Shown here: one piece after another, positions 1-8,196 of the stretch
Layout: each line of letters begins with the position of its first letter
How positions within the stretch are numbered: the stretch's first letter is position 1
Source of the DNA: JAIXUI01 sp943373175
GTDB taxonomy: Bacteria; Bacteroidota; Bacteroidia; UBA7662; JAIXUI01
Length of the DNA stretch: 30,755 bases
Reading direction: 5' to 3'
NCBI GenBank assembly: GCA_943373175.1
Contig: CALSBM010000035.1
Location: forward strand, 1 to 30,755
The notes under the pieces: generated by a model
The model's input: only the letters and a program-made list of their open reading frames with translations
Databases searched by the model: none
What the model was told of the DNA's origin: nothing
Position numbers and translations under genes: made by a program

Positions 1-1358
1 TCCAATGTAGAAAGGGCGATAGCCTTATCTTCCTGATTCAACCGCTCGAAAACCTTTTTATGTGGGTAACGGCCCATCAGCACTACATCGAGCACGGTGG
101 CCGGAAAATCCCAGTCTATCTCTTCACGTTGAGGAACATACGCGACCCAAGGACGTAACCGATCTATCGGATATCCACCAATCAATACTTTGCCGGTTTG
201 TACCGGAATAAGCCCCAGAATTGATTTTAGCAAAGTTGATTTTCCAGATCCATTCGGCCCAAGCAATCCATACACTAACCCTGGACGGATTTCAAGATTG
301 AAGTTTTGCAATACAGGATGGCGTTCATAAGCTACCCTCAAACCTTGAACGGATAACAATCCCGAGAAAGCTTCAACTGGCTCTGGCATTTTCATTTTCC
401 AAGCCACAAAACCAAAGGCAGAAACGAAAAACAACCCAATGATTACCAGAAAAGGAATCGGATTTTCTTCCCGCTGCCCCAAAGCATTCAATCCTCTTGT
501 TAAACCATTAGTAATAACAGTGGCATCGGCCTCTATCATTCCCAAATAAGTGCCCTGCGGACTATTGGCCGGGCCAAGAGCGTCAGCATACAATTTCCCT
601 CCAATAATTATCTTCTCATCTCGTGCAACTTGCTCCATCAGTTTCGGATTGATGGTTGATTCGATAAAGATTGCTGGCACTTTATGTTTTCGGATGATGC
701 TTCTGAGAAGCTTCATATCGCGAAGTTGAACATCAGCATCCGTGGTGGTTCCTAATATAGATTGTACTTCGAAACCATACCGATTAGCGAAATACCGGAA
801 TGCATCGTGGGACGTAATAATGATGCGCCTTTCTTGAGGAATGCGTTGTACCATTTCCCTAAGTCGCTGGTCTAATTGTAAGACTTTCTCCCTGAACGAT
901 AAAAGATTAGCTTCGAAATATGATTTTTTTTCGGGATAAAGTCGCGACAGACCCAGACAAATCTCTTCAGCATATAGTAAACCGTTGAATGGATCCATCC
1001 AGGCATGAGGGTCAAACGAATCTGCGTGTTCTGCACTACGAATGGAAACTACTCTGGAGGCAGCAGTTATTATCGGAATATTTTGACCTGCCGCGAGAAT
1101 CAGTTTGTCTAACCAGCCTTCCAGATTCAATCCATTTCGAACAATGAGAGCAGCCTTTGCAATACGCGCTGCGTCGGCAGGTACCGCTTCGTAAACATGC
1201 GGATCGGCTCCCGAAGGCAGCAAAGAGCCTACCTGTAGTTGATTTCCTGCTACCGAACGAGTTATATCGGCAAGAAAGGTTGTGGTTGCCAAAATCTCTT
1301 GAGCCGATAACTGCCGAACCGTTAACAAGTAAAACAAAAAGCAGGCGATGACGCGCAT
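1..1358 (-). CDS. Metal ABC importer: TroA/ZnuA-type binding protein fused through one TM helix to an ABC ATPase (partial)
   Basis: The frame is open from ATG at 1358 to the left edge (452 residues, no stop). Residues 1-20 form a signal peptide. Residues 21-295 are a cluster A-I (TroA/ZnuA) metal-binding protein with the four expected ligands: H54 (DPHVYE), H118 (FDPHAWMD), H184 (TSHDAF) and D259 (LYADALG). There is no His-rich loop, so Zn, Mn and Fe all remain possible. Residues 301-320 are one hydrophobic helix followed by KMKM. From about 335 an ABC ATPase begins, with Walker A at 367-375 (GPNGSGKST) and the Q-loop near 410; the signature and Walker B lie outside the window. The topology works: binding domain in the periplasm, ATPase in the cytoplasm. 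In most relatives these are two genes. A permease gene is expected just beyond the left edge, but I cannot see it. Confidence 0.88.
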   Translation of the reverse strand, partial: MRVIACFLFYLLTVRQLSAQEILATTTFLADITRSVAGNQLQVGSLLPSGADPHVYEAVPADAARIAKAALIVRNGLNLEGWLDKLILAAGQNIPIITAASRVVSIRSAEHADSFDPHAWMDPFNGLLYAEEICLGLSRLYPEKKSYFEANLLSFREKVLQLDQRLREMVQRIPQERRIIITSHDAFRYFANRYGFEVQSILGTTTDADVQLRDMKLLRSIIRKHKVPAIFIESTINPKLMEQVARDEKIIIGGKLYADALGPANSPQGTYLGMIEADATVITNGLTRGLNALGQREENPIPFLVIIGLFFVSAFGFVAWKMKMPEPVEAFSGLLSVQGLRVAYERHPVLQNFNLEIRPGLVYGLLGPNGSGKSTLLKSILGLIPVQTGKVLIGGYPIDRLRPWVAYVPQREEIDWDFPATVLDVVLMGRYPHKKVFERLNQEDKAIALSTL

Positions 1359-1400
1359 GCTGTAAAAATCATCAATTTGTGTTTAAACCGTAACAAATAG

Positions 1401-2417
1401 ATGCTTCAAACGCGTAATACTTGGCATTTTGAACGATTATGTGCCCTTTGGGTTCTGGCAGAATCGGGTCTTGGCGGATGGATGCACAGTTTAAAAATCC
1501 CACTTACGGGTATTTTTCTAGGAGGTGCATCGGTGGTAATCATGGCCCTTTTAGCAAGAAACCACAAACGACCTAATCAACGCATTCTTCAGGCATTCTT
1601 GCTTGTTTCCGCTTTTAAACTACTTATAAGCCCTCAAGCTCCGATTCAGGCTTACTTTGCACTTTCATTCCAAGCCTTGTGTGGAATGCTGTTTTTTAGC
1701 CTTATTTCATCTTTTCGTTTAGCTTGTATGGTAACGGGGTTTATAGCATTAGCTGAATCCGGAGCTCAAAAATTCCTTATTGCAAGCCTATGGATGGGGG
1801 AAGATTTTTGGCATGCACTTTCCGGATTTGCGCAGCAGGTTGGGGGGTATCTTCACCTTCAGGCTGAGATTGCAACTATGATTCCTTGGGTGGTGGTGGC
1901 AGGCTGGACTTTATTTCATGCTTTTTGGGGATTGGCCATCGGCATCTGGATTAACCGTTGGCTAATTCAAAGCCCAAAACTTCCGGTAGTTAGCAACGAT
2001 ACGATAAAGAAACTCTATAGATTCAGGTCTTCAGAAAAGCAAAAGCTTTCGTTCAAACGCAAGAATGGACTTAAATGGTTTTTTTGGTTGATTCCGGTAT
2101 TGTTGACTGCTTGGTATTCAGAACATCCATTGACTTTGCTTGGACGTTTACTTCTTCTTCCCGCAATAGGTTTACTCATCGTTTTTCCACTCTTTAAAGC
2201 ATTTATCAATAATTACAGAATACGAAACGCTGAAACAATGGTAGCAGTAGAAGCGCGATTCAACGTTTTACTAAGTGAATGGCCATTGGCTTGGACATTA
2301 TCCGGAATAATGGCCTCAGAAGGGTTTGGCAATCGCTGGAGTTTAATACTTAAAATGTTACTTGAGGAAGGCTATATTAAGAACTTAACCGAGCAACTTA
2401 AAGGAGAACAGGATTGA
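1401..2417 (+). CDS. Polytopic inner-membrane protein, first gene of a molybdoenzyme operon
   Basis: I cannot name the family. The 338-residue protein has about seven hydrophobic segments (near residues 32-52, 60-78, 84-105, 107-126, 157-185, 224-241 and 244-267). A basic stretch at about 200-223 lies between the first five and the last two, and a soluble tail covers about 270-338. The N-terminal half, with a SPQAPIQAYFALSFQ segment, is loosely reminiscent of small substrate-binding membrane components of ECF transporters, and the tail half of an EcfT-like unit; this is an impression, not a match. It starts 42 bases from the divergent metal importer and ends 22 bases before the NTPase-MobA gene, so it is probably co-transcribed with the molybdenum genes. 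A role in uptake of a metal or cofactor precursor is inferred from position alone. Confidence 0.75.
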   Translation: MLQTRNTWHFERLCALWVLAESGLGGWMHSLKIPLTGIFLGGASVVIMALLARNHKRPNQRILQAFLLVSAFKLLISPQAPIQAYFALSFQALCGMLFFSLISSFRLACMVTGFIALAESGAQKFLIASLWMGEDFWHALSGFAQQVGGYLHLQAEIATMIPWVVVAGWTLFHAFWGLAIGIWINRWLIQSPKLPVVSNDTIKKLYRFRSSEKQKLSFKRKNGLKWFFWLIPVLLTAWYSEHPLTLLGRLLLLPAIGLLIVFPLFKAFINNYRIRNAETMVAVEARFNVLLSEWPLAWTLSGIMASEGFGNRWSLILKMLLEEGYIKNLTEQLKGEQD

Positions 2418-2439
2418 AAGCTTTCGCATTGAAATTCTT

Positions 2440-3543
2440 ATGGGTGTTGTAAGACTCTTAACTGCACCTCCTGGAACAGGAAAAACGACGGCTCTTTGGG
2501 AGTATGCCAAAAAGAAGGCAAATGTTGGAGGTTGGATTTGTCCAGACTTTAGTTCATGGCGAATGATGGTGTCTTTTCCAGGAGAAACTTGGGAAATTTT
2601 TCAATCCGAATCTCAGGAGTATGCTGCTTGTATAGGAAGATTTTATTTTAGAAATGAACTCTTTGAATACCAACGAAATAGAATCCGCGAGCTTCAGTTC
2701 AATGCTAAACCACAGTGTTCAGAATGGATTATTGATGAAGTTGGGCCACTTGAACTTCGTTCTCATGGCGGTTGGACACTTCTGTTACAGGATTTACTTA
2801 ATCTTGATGCTAAAGAATCGTTGAACTTCAATTTACTTGTTGTGGTAAGGATGGGTTATGAATCGGCTTTTCAACAACAATGGCCTTTTAAAAACATGTC
2901 TGTAATTCCTCTTGAAGCATTCTCCAAAGAACAAGGTTCAGATGAAGTCTCTGATTTTGGTACATCGTTAACAGGCTTAGTGCTCGCAGGAGGAAAAAGC
3001 ACTAGAATGGGGCAAAATAAAGCTATGCTTAAGGTGGATGGCCACCCTTTGTACAGAAGAACTGCTCTAATGTTAAGTCCTGCCTGTCGGTCGGTTTACT
3101 TGAGTGTTCATGCTTTAAATATGACTGATTATCCCGATTGGCCCTGCCTGTACGATGATTTAAATCTAAGAGCAGAAGGTCCTTTAACGGCATTGCTTTC
3201 TGCTTGGCAACACTTGCCACAATCCAATTGGCTACTATCGGCCTGCGATTACCCTCAATTAAATAGCACAATGGTCAGAATCCTGACTCAATCGGCTCAA
3301 CTTGCCTATCCAACCGCGTTTCTGGCAGACGATGGACGAGCAAATCCTTTATTTGCCTATTATCCTTCTTTTTTATACCCGGAACTTAAAAAATTCTATG
3401 CTGAAGGGGGGAAATCACTTCGCGTTTTTCTTGAAAATTATTATGTTCAACTGATTTCTTATCCTTTAACTCCACAATCTATAGACACCCCTCAACAATG
3501 GAACGATGTCACAGGTAAGCAGTTACCCTATTATCCGCTATGA
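2440..3543 (+). CDS. mobA: THEP1-like P-loop NTPase fused to MobA (molybdenum cofactor guanylyltransferase)
   Basis: Two domains are visible in 367 residues. Residues 1-165 are a P-loop NTPase: Walker A at 9-17 (APPGTGKTT) and a Walker B with the flavour of THEP1/NTPase_1 proteins at 97-106 (IIDEVGPLEL). Residues 178-367 are a MobA-type nucleotidyltransferase: the GTP/Mg loop at 182-197 (LAGGKSTRMGQNKAML), a metal-binding CDYP at 269-272, and NPL at 302-304. MobA joins GMP to molybdopterin to make the bis-MGD cofactor of FdhF-type enzymes, which fits the oxidoreductase encoded downstream. MobA is often paired or fused with MobB, another P-loop protein. Here the N-terminal domain looks closer to THEP1 than to MobB, which is unusual. 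The last 38 bases overlap fdhD. Confidence 0.87.
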   Translation: MGVVRLLTAPPGTGKTTALWEYAKKKANVGGWICPDFSSWRMMVSFPGETWEIFQSESQEYAACIGRFYFRNELFEYQRNRIRELQFNAKPQCSEWIIDEVGPLELRSHGGWTLLLQDLLNLDAKESLNFNLLVVVRMGYESAFQQQWPFKNMSVIPLEAFSKEQGSDEVSDFGTSLTGLVLAGGKSTRMGQNKAMLKVDGHPLYRRTALMLSPACRSVYLSVHALNMTDYPDWPCLYDDLNLRAEGPLTALLSAWQHLPQSNWLLSACDYPQLNSTMVRILTQSAQLAYPTAFLADDGRANPLFAYYPSFLYPELKKFYAEGGKSLRVFLENYYVQLISYPLTPQSIDTPQQWNDVTGKQLPYYPL

Positions 3544-4348
3544 AGCCGGAAAGGCAAATCAAATTGAAGACTTAGTTGTAAAGGAAGAGCCTTTGGCAAT
3601 GGTGCTTATTCATGGTAATGCTGAGGAACGAATGGAAACCGAATGGGCGGTAAGCATGCGAACTCCTGGTCATGATGAAGAGCTGGCACTGGGATACTTG
3701 TTTAGTGAAAACATCATCGAACATCCAGATCACGTTCTTTCGATTCGTAATTGCCAAAGAAATGAACACGGAAATCGAATTCTAATAAGTCTTCATTCTG
3801 ATGTACAAGTCAATGTTCAAAACAAACGTCAGGATTTGTTTCTGAACTCCAGTTGTGGAGTTTGTGGCAAGCAAACCATTGAACAAGTTTTTCATCAGAT
3901 TCCTGAATCTACTATTCCGATTCAGCAAGTAAACGCTGGTTTTATGTTGAAGTTGGAAAACCTAATCAAGGAGAAACAACCGGTTTTTCGTCACACAGGA
4001 GGACTACATGCTTGTAGTTTATTCGAAATCAACGGGCCTTTGGTGTTGCAACGCGAAGATGTTGGACGGCACAATGCCTTAGACAAGCTCATAGGAGCAT
4101 CGTTGCAAAAAGGCTGGATAAAAAATAGAGAATCCGAAAAGTATCTTCTTCACTTGAGTGGGAGAGCAGGATTTGAAATGATACAGAAAGCCGCAATGGC
4201 AGGAATCAAAGTAGTGACTTCCATAGGGGCACCTTCTTCTTTGGCAGTTGATTTAGCCACAAAAGCCGGAATTACTTTGGTCGGTTTTCTAAGGGAAGTG
4301 CGCTTCAATGTGTATGCATGTCCTGAAAACATTAACTTTAAACTATGA
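3506..4348 (+). CDS. fdhD: FdhD, sulfurtransferase for formate-dehydrogenase-type enzymes
   Basis: The 280-residue protein has the normal FdhD length and landmarks: the CGVC pair at C117 and C120 that receives sulfur from a cysteine desulfurase, the TGGLHAC segment near 164-170, and the EDVGRHNALDK block near 183-193. In E. coli FdhD passes sulfur to the molybdenum centre of formate dehydrogenase and is needed for activity. The gene lies directly before a formate-dehydrogenase-like gene, as expected. Its ATG lies 38 bases inside the preceding mobA reading frame, and its stop overlaps the next ATG by four bases (ATGA), which points to translational coupling. Confidence 0.95.
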   Translation: MSQVSSYPIIRYEAGKANQIEDLVVKEEPLAMVLIHGNAEERMETEWAVSMRTPGHDEELALGYLFSENIIEHPDHVLSIRNCQRNEHGNRILISLHSDVQVNVQNKRQDLFLNSSCGVCGKQTIEQVFHQIPESTIPIQQVNAGFMLKLENLIKEKQPVFRHTGGLHACSLFEINGPLVLQREDVGRHNALDKLIGASLQKGWIKNRESEKYLLHLSGRAGFEMIQKAAMAGIKVVTSIGAPSSLAVDLATKAGITLVGFLREVRFNVYACPENINFKL

Positions 4349-4716
4349 AAATCAGGATTAAAGGAAATTCTGTACGATTAAGAATAACCCGTTCAGAGCT
4401 TGCACAATTTGCCGAATTAGGGATTATTTTCGAAAGCACCCACTTCCCTAATGCTGAATTTCATTACTTTCTATGCGTTAAACCCGACAGCGATGGGCCG
4501 CTTTCAGCAAGTTTCGCTGAAAACACCATCACGGTTTGGATACCGGAAAGCCTGCGGAAGAAGTGGGTAAACACCGATGTGGTGGGATTTGAGCAAAATA
4601 TGCCCTTGCCAGACAATCAGTCTTTGTTTTTACTCGTGGAAAAGGATTTTGTTTGTCTGGATAACTCCAAAGAAGATCAAAGCGACCAATTTCCAAACCC
4701 TAATGAGGTGTGTTAA
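4345..4716 (+). CDS. Small conserved protein of unknown function between fdhD and fdhF (DUF7009-like)
   Basis: This is a soluble 123-residue protein with no signal peptide or TM segment. It opens with a basic, strand-forming MKIRIKGNSVRLRI segment. Next come ASFAENTITVWIP in the middle, VEKDFVCLD near residues 98-106, and an acidic/proline tail ending in PNPNEVC with a terminal cysteine. I recall small Bacteroidota proteins with this layout as family DUF7009, whose function is unknown; that naming is from memory. The start codon overlaps the fdhD stop, and the gene is followed within about 30 bases by the oxidoreductase. A role in maturing or chaperoning the molybdoenzyme is plausible from this position but is not shown by any motif. 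Confidence 0.78.
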   Translation: MKIRIKGNSVRLRITRSELAQFAELGIIFESTHFPNAEFHYFLCVKPDSDGPLSASFAENTITVWIPESLRKKWVNTDVVGFEQNMPLPDNQSLFLLVEKDFVCLDNSKEDQSDQFPNPNEVC

Positions 4717-4749
4717 AGTTGAATAACTTCTCTGTTTTTTAAATTGGGC

Positions 4750-7056
4750 ATGATAGCACCAAAGACAGCACCTTCAGCAGAAAATCCTGTTAAATTTCGA
4801 AGAATACGGCTAGCAGCTCCCAAAACAACCGCAGCCGGATTGCCGGCAGTAATAGCTGCCCTGAAGCATGTTTGGAATGAAATGTCGGTTGCAAGAGGCT
4901 TGAAAGCACTTGCGGCACTGAACCAAAATAACGGCTACGATTGTCCCGGTTGTGCTTGGCCAGATCCTGACCATCGTTCCAAAGTTGCCGAGTACTGTGA
5001 GAACGGCGCAAAAGCTATTTCCGAAGAAGCAACAGAACGTGTATTGTTCGGAGATTTTTTCGCGAAGCACTCCCTTACTGCCTTATCTGGGATGGATGAT
5101 TATGATCTTGGAAAAAAAGGTAGAATTGGTGAACCGTTATACAAACCGGCTGGAGCTGAGCATTATCAACCTATTACTTGGGAAAAAGCATTTGAACGAA
5201 TTGCGCTTCATCTTAACAATTTAAACCATCCGGATGAAGCCGTCTTTTATACCTCCGGACGTACCAGCAACGAAGCCGCCTTTCTCTATCAGTTGTTCGT
5301 CAGAGAGTTTGGGACTAACAACCTGCCCGATTGTTCTAACATGTGTCATGAGAGCAGCGGCGTAGCTTTGAACGAAGCGCTTGGTATTGGGAAAGGATCT
5401 GTTACACTCGAAGACTTCGAACATACCCAGCTAATACTGATTCTTGGGCAAAATCCCGGAACCAATCACCCACGCATGCTTACAGCGTTACAAAAAGCTA
5501 AGCGTAATGGAGCGAAAATCATCGCTATTAATCCATTGAAAGAAGCGGGGTTAATGGGGTTTAGGAATCCTAAGACTTTAGAAGGAATGTTTGCTTTGGG
5601 TGAAGACCTTGCCGATTTATATCTTCAGATACACATAGGCGCAGATATGGCCTTGATCCAATGGATTTGTGCTTTGCTGTTAAAAATGGAGGCAGAAGGC
5701 ATTTCTACAGCCGATAATAAGTTTATTCGGGAGAAAACTAATGGCTTTGAGGCTTGGGCTTCTCACATTCAATCATTGCCCTTAGAGGAGTTAAAAGAGC
5801 TAACCTGCTTGAACGAAGCAGAAGTTTTACGAGCAGCAGAATGGATTGCAGCCAGTGACCGAATTATAGCCTGCTGGGCAATGGGGCTTACTCAGCATGT
5901 TCAGGCTGTTGATACTATTCGGGAAGTTGTCAATTTGTTGCTTTACAAAGGCAGTATTGGAAAACCAGGTGCTGGAACTTGCCCAGTAAGAGGGCACAGT
6001 AATGTTCAGGGCGACCGAACCATGGGGATTTACGAAAAACCTTCTGCTGCCTTCCTTAATGCCTTAGAGCGAAATTTTGGATTTATACCACCCGGAAAGT
6101 ATGGCTATGATGTGGTGGAATCAATTCATGCTATGGAAGAAGGTAGTGTAAAAGTATTCATAGCTATGGGTGGAAACTTCCTTTCCGCTACTCCCGATAC
6201 TGAACGCACTGCTAATGCTTTGAGAAACTGCGAGCTCACTGTTCAGATTTCCACTAAACTCAACAGAAGTCACCTCGTTACAGGCGAAGAAGCCCTTATT
6301 TTGCCAGTTTTAGCTCGTTCCGATGTTGATGTTGTAGAAGGTAAACAACAAATGGTTAGTTGTGAGAATTCTATGGGAATAGTGCATTCTAGCAAAGGAA
6401 TTCTTGCACCTCTCAGCAAGTATTGGCTGAGTGAACCTATTCTGGTTTGCCGAATGGCTTCTACCGTCCTGAGCAGTCGTTCAAAGGTTGACTGGCAGCA
6501 TTATGCCCTTCATTACGACCATATCCGCGAAGCAATTGAGTCATGTATTCCAGGGTTTCAGAACTATAACTCCCGGCTTAGAATTCCCGGTGGATTTGCC
6601 TTACCCAACAGTACAAGAGTAGGGCAGTTTAATACTTCTTCGAAAAAAGCACACTTCCAAGTTGCAAAGCTTGAGTTTACAAAGCCTAAGCCTGGAACTT
6701 TGGTGATGATGACCATCAGAAGTCATGATCAGTTTAATACAACACTTTATGGATTGAACGATCGCTACCGAGGAATCTTCAACGAGCGCCGTGTTCTTCT
6801 CCTCAATCCGGAAGACATTTCAGATCTCGGGTTTAAACCGGGAGAAAAAGTAACTTTAATAGGGGAGGAGTTTGGCTCAAAAAGAGTTGCTCTCGGTTTT
6901 ATTCTTGTGGCTTACAACATACCGCGTGGATGTTGTGCCAGTTACTTTCCTGAAACCAATGTGTTGGTTCCTTTGGATAAAGTGGCAAGGAAAAGCAATA
7001 CTCCTGTAAGTAAAAACATAGTCATTAGACTTGAGCCTTTCCAAGAAGGCTTGTGA
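4750..7056 (+). CDS. FdhF/YdeP-family molybdopterin oxidoreductase (formate dehydrogenase-like)
   Basis: I chose ATG 4750 (768 residues); an in-frame TTG lies six bases upstream. The NGYDCPGCAWPDP segment (C65, C68) with C83 is typical of the YdeP branch and may bind an Fe-S cluster. The NMCHESSG segment places C199 and H200 where formate dehydrogenases carry the Sec/Cys molybdenum ligand and catalytic His. The codon is TGT, so no selenocysteine is involved. Residues 220-500 hold the dinucleotide-binding core (LGQNPGTNHPRML, RGHSNVQGDRTMG). From about 635 the C-terminal molybdopterin-binding domain follows (TIRSHDQFNTTLYG). There is no Tat signal, so the enzyme is cytoplasmic. Neighbouring MobA and FdhD support a bis-MGD enzyme. 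The true substrate of YdeP-type members is uncertain, and no dedicated electron-transfer partner is encoded here. Confidence 0.92.
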   Translation: MIAPKTAPSAENPVKFRRIRLAAPKTTAAGLPAVIAALKHVWNEMSVARGLKALAALNQNNGYDCPGCAWPDPDHRSKVAEYCENGAKAISEEATERVLFGDFFAKHSLTALSGMDDYDLGKKGRIGEPLYKPAGAEHYQPITWEKAFERIALHLNNLNHPDEAVFYTSGRTSNEAAFLYQLFVREFGTNNLPDCSNMCHESSGVALNEALGIGKGSVTLEDFEHTQLILILGQNPGTNHPRMLTALQKAKRNGAKIIAINPLKEAGLMGFRNPKTLEGMFALGEDLADLYLQIHIGADMALIQWICALLLKMEAEGISTADNKFIREKTNGFEAWASHIQSLPLEELKELTCLNEAEVLRAAEWIAASDRIIACWAMGLTQHVQAVDTIREVVNLLLYKGSIGKPGAGTCPVRGHSNVQGDRTMGIYEKPSAAFLNALERNFGFIPPGKYGYDVVESIHAMEEGSVKVFIAMGGNFLSATPDTERTANALRNCELTVQISTKLNRSHLVTGEEALILPVLARSDVDVVEGKQQMVSCENSMGIVHSSKGILAPLSKYWLSEPILVCRMASTVLSSRSKVDWQHYALHYDHIREAIESCIPGFQNYNSRLRIPGGFALPNSTRVGQFNTSSKKAHFQVAKLEFTKPKPGTLVMMTIRSHDQFNTTLYGLNDRYRGIFNERRVLLLNPEDISDLGFKPGEKVTLIGEEFGSKRVALGFILVAYNIPRGCCASYFPETNVLVPLDKVARKSNTPVSKNIVIRLEPFQEGL

Positions 7057-7068
7057 GAAGCTTAGGAT

Positions 7069-8133
7069 TTAAGTATCCACTGATTTGTTTTTCAGTTCTT
7101 CTCCCAGAAGAAATCCAAATCCTCTCAGTCCCGGCATATTATCGCAAAACACTTTAACAACTGCTACAAACGGTATCGCGAGAATCATCCCGGAAGGACC
7201 AAAAAGGAGTCCCCCGATGATGAGCGAAAACGTGGCTGCAAGCGCATTAACACTCACACTCGATCCTGTAATGAGAGGAGTTAACACATTGTCAGCTAAA
7301 AGTTGCACTGCATAGAACACCCCGGCACAAGCAAGAGGATACCAAACCGGCTCTTTAGTAAGCCAAACAAATAAGACCGCAAGCCCACCGCCTACAAGCA
7401 TCCCAATATAAGGCACGACGGAGCAAATAGCGGCAATTACACCAAAGAGTAAGGCGTATTCTATGCCGAGTGCCCACAAACCTACGCTGTTAAGAATCGC
7501 AACCACCAACATCACCACCAGCATGCCTTTCAGATAACTTCGCGTAACAGTTTGCACCTTTTCAAGAATGGTTACTAACGAATCATCTAAAGCAGATGGA
7601 GTAATCAACAGCAAAAATTTCCTCAGTCCGGTGCGGTAAAAAAGAAAGAAGAATGCGAAAAACGGAACCAAAAGAAAATCAAACAGTACAGAAACCGTAT
7701 TACTGAGTGTGTTCATTAATCCCATCCCATTCCTAAAAAGATTATTAGCCGTTTGTTTGAGGTAGCTAATCTGCTGGCTTGGTTCTATTTGAGTATAGGA
7801 GAATATTAATTGTTGTATCTGGTCTAGCTTGCGATTAAGATTCATTCCAATGGCTGGCAACTCCTTCGTTAGGGAGTATAATTGGTTTCCTAATAAAAAA
7901 AGAATAATCACTACTAAGCTTCCGTAAAGCAATATTGTTATTGCAGCCGCAATGCCCCTTGGGATTTTGAATTGCTCAAACCTTTTTGCCATTGGAAGTA
8001 AGAGCAAGCTGAAGAACAACGAATAAACTAAGGAAATAAACAAGGATTTGAACCATAAGGCCCAACCGACAAGCACACAAAAAAGCAGTAGCCGGTAGAT
8101 AGATTGTAGAGTAGAATTGGAGGATTGATTCAA
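7069..8133 (-). CDS. AI-2E family (PerM/YdiK-like) membrane transporter
   Basis: The 354-residue protein has the AI-2E/UPF0118 pattern. Two N-terminal hairpins of hydrophobic helices (about 12-47 and 60-85) are followed by a periplasmic, helix-rich stretch at about 90-140. A second membrane block runs from about 145 to the end, with the family-like segments VPFFAFFFLFYR, GLWALGIEYALLFGVIAAICSVVPYIG and LIIGGLLFGPSGMILAIPF. Members export small molecules or ions; the substrate cannot be told from sequence. It converges on the oxidoreductase gene (12 bases apart) and is divergent from the sigma factor, so it is probably transcribed alone. Confidence 0.9.
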   Translation of the reverse strand: MNQSSNSTLQSIYRLLLFCVLVGWALWFKSLFISLVYSLFFSLLLLPMAKRFEQFKIPRGIAAAITILLYGSLVVIILFLLGNQLYSLTKELPAIGMNLNRKLDQIQQLIFSYTQIEPSQQISYLKQTANNLFRNGMGLMNTLSNTVSVLFDFLLVPFFAFFFLFYRTGLRKFLLLITPSALDDSLVTILEKVQTVTRSYLKGMLVVMLVVAILNSVGLWALGIEYALLFGVIAAICSVVPYIGMLVGGGLAVLFVWLTKEPVWYPLACAGVFYAVQLLADNVLTPLITGSSVSVNALAATFSLIIGGLLFGPSGMILAIPFVAVVKVFCDNMPGLRGFGFLLGEELKNKSVDT

Positions 8134-8196
8134 GATTTACGAATTTACCAAAATCTCTGTTAAACCATTACTATTAAGGAGAGGTCTTTAAGCCGG

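Noticed and set aside
390..470. Possible missed gene boundary or sequencing frameshift between the metal-binding protein and the ABC ATPase
   Set aside because: Codons on both sides and through the linker share one phase with no stop, and the linker itself encodes a sensible TM helix followed by basic residues, so a genuine fusion is the simpler reading.
4717..4749. Molybdenum-cofactor riboswitch before the oxidoreductase gene
   Set aside because: The gap is only about 33 bases and the operon leader before 1401 is only 42 bases; neither can hold the structure.
4744..5500. Selenocysteine/SECIS element in the formate-dehydrogenase-like gene
   Set aside because: The ligand codon at 5344-5346 is TGT (Cys), so no recoding is needed.
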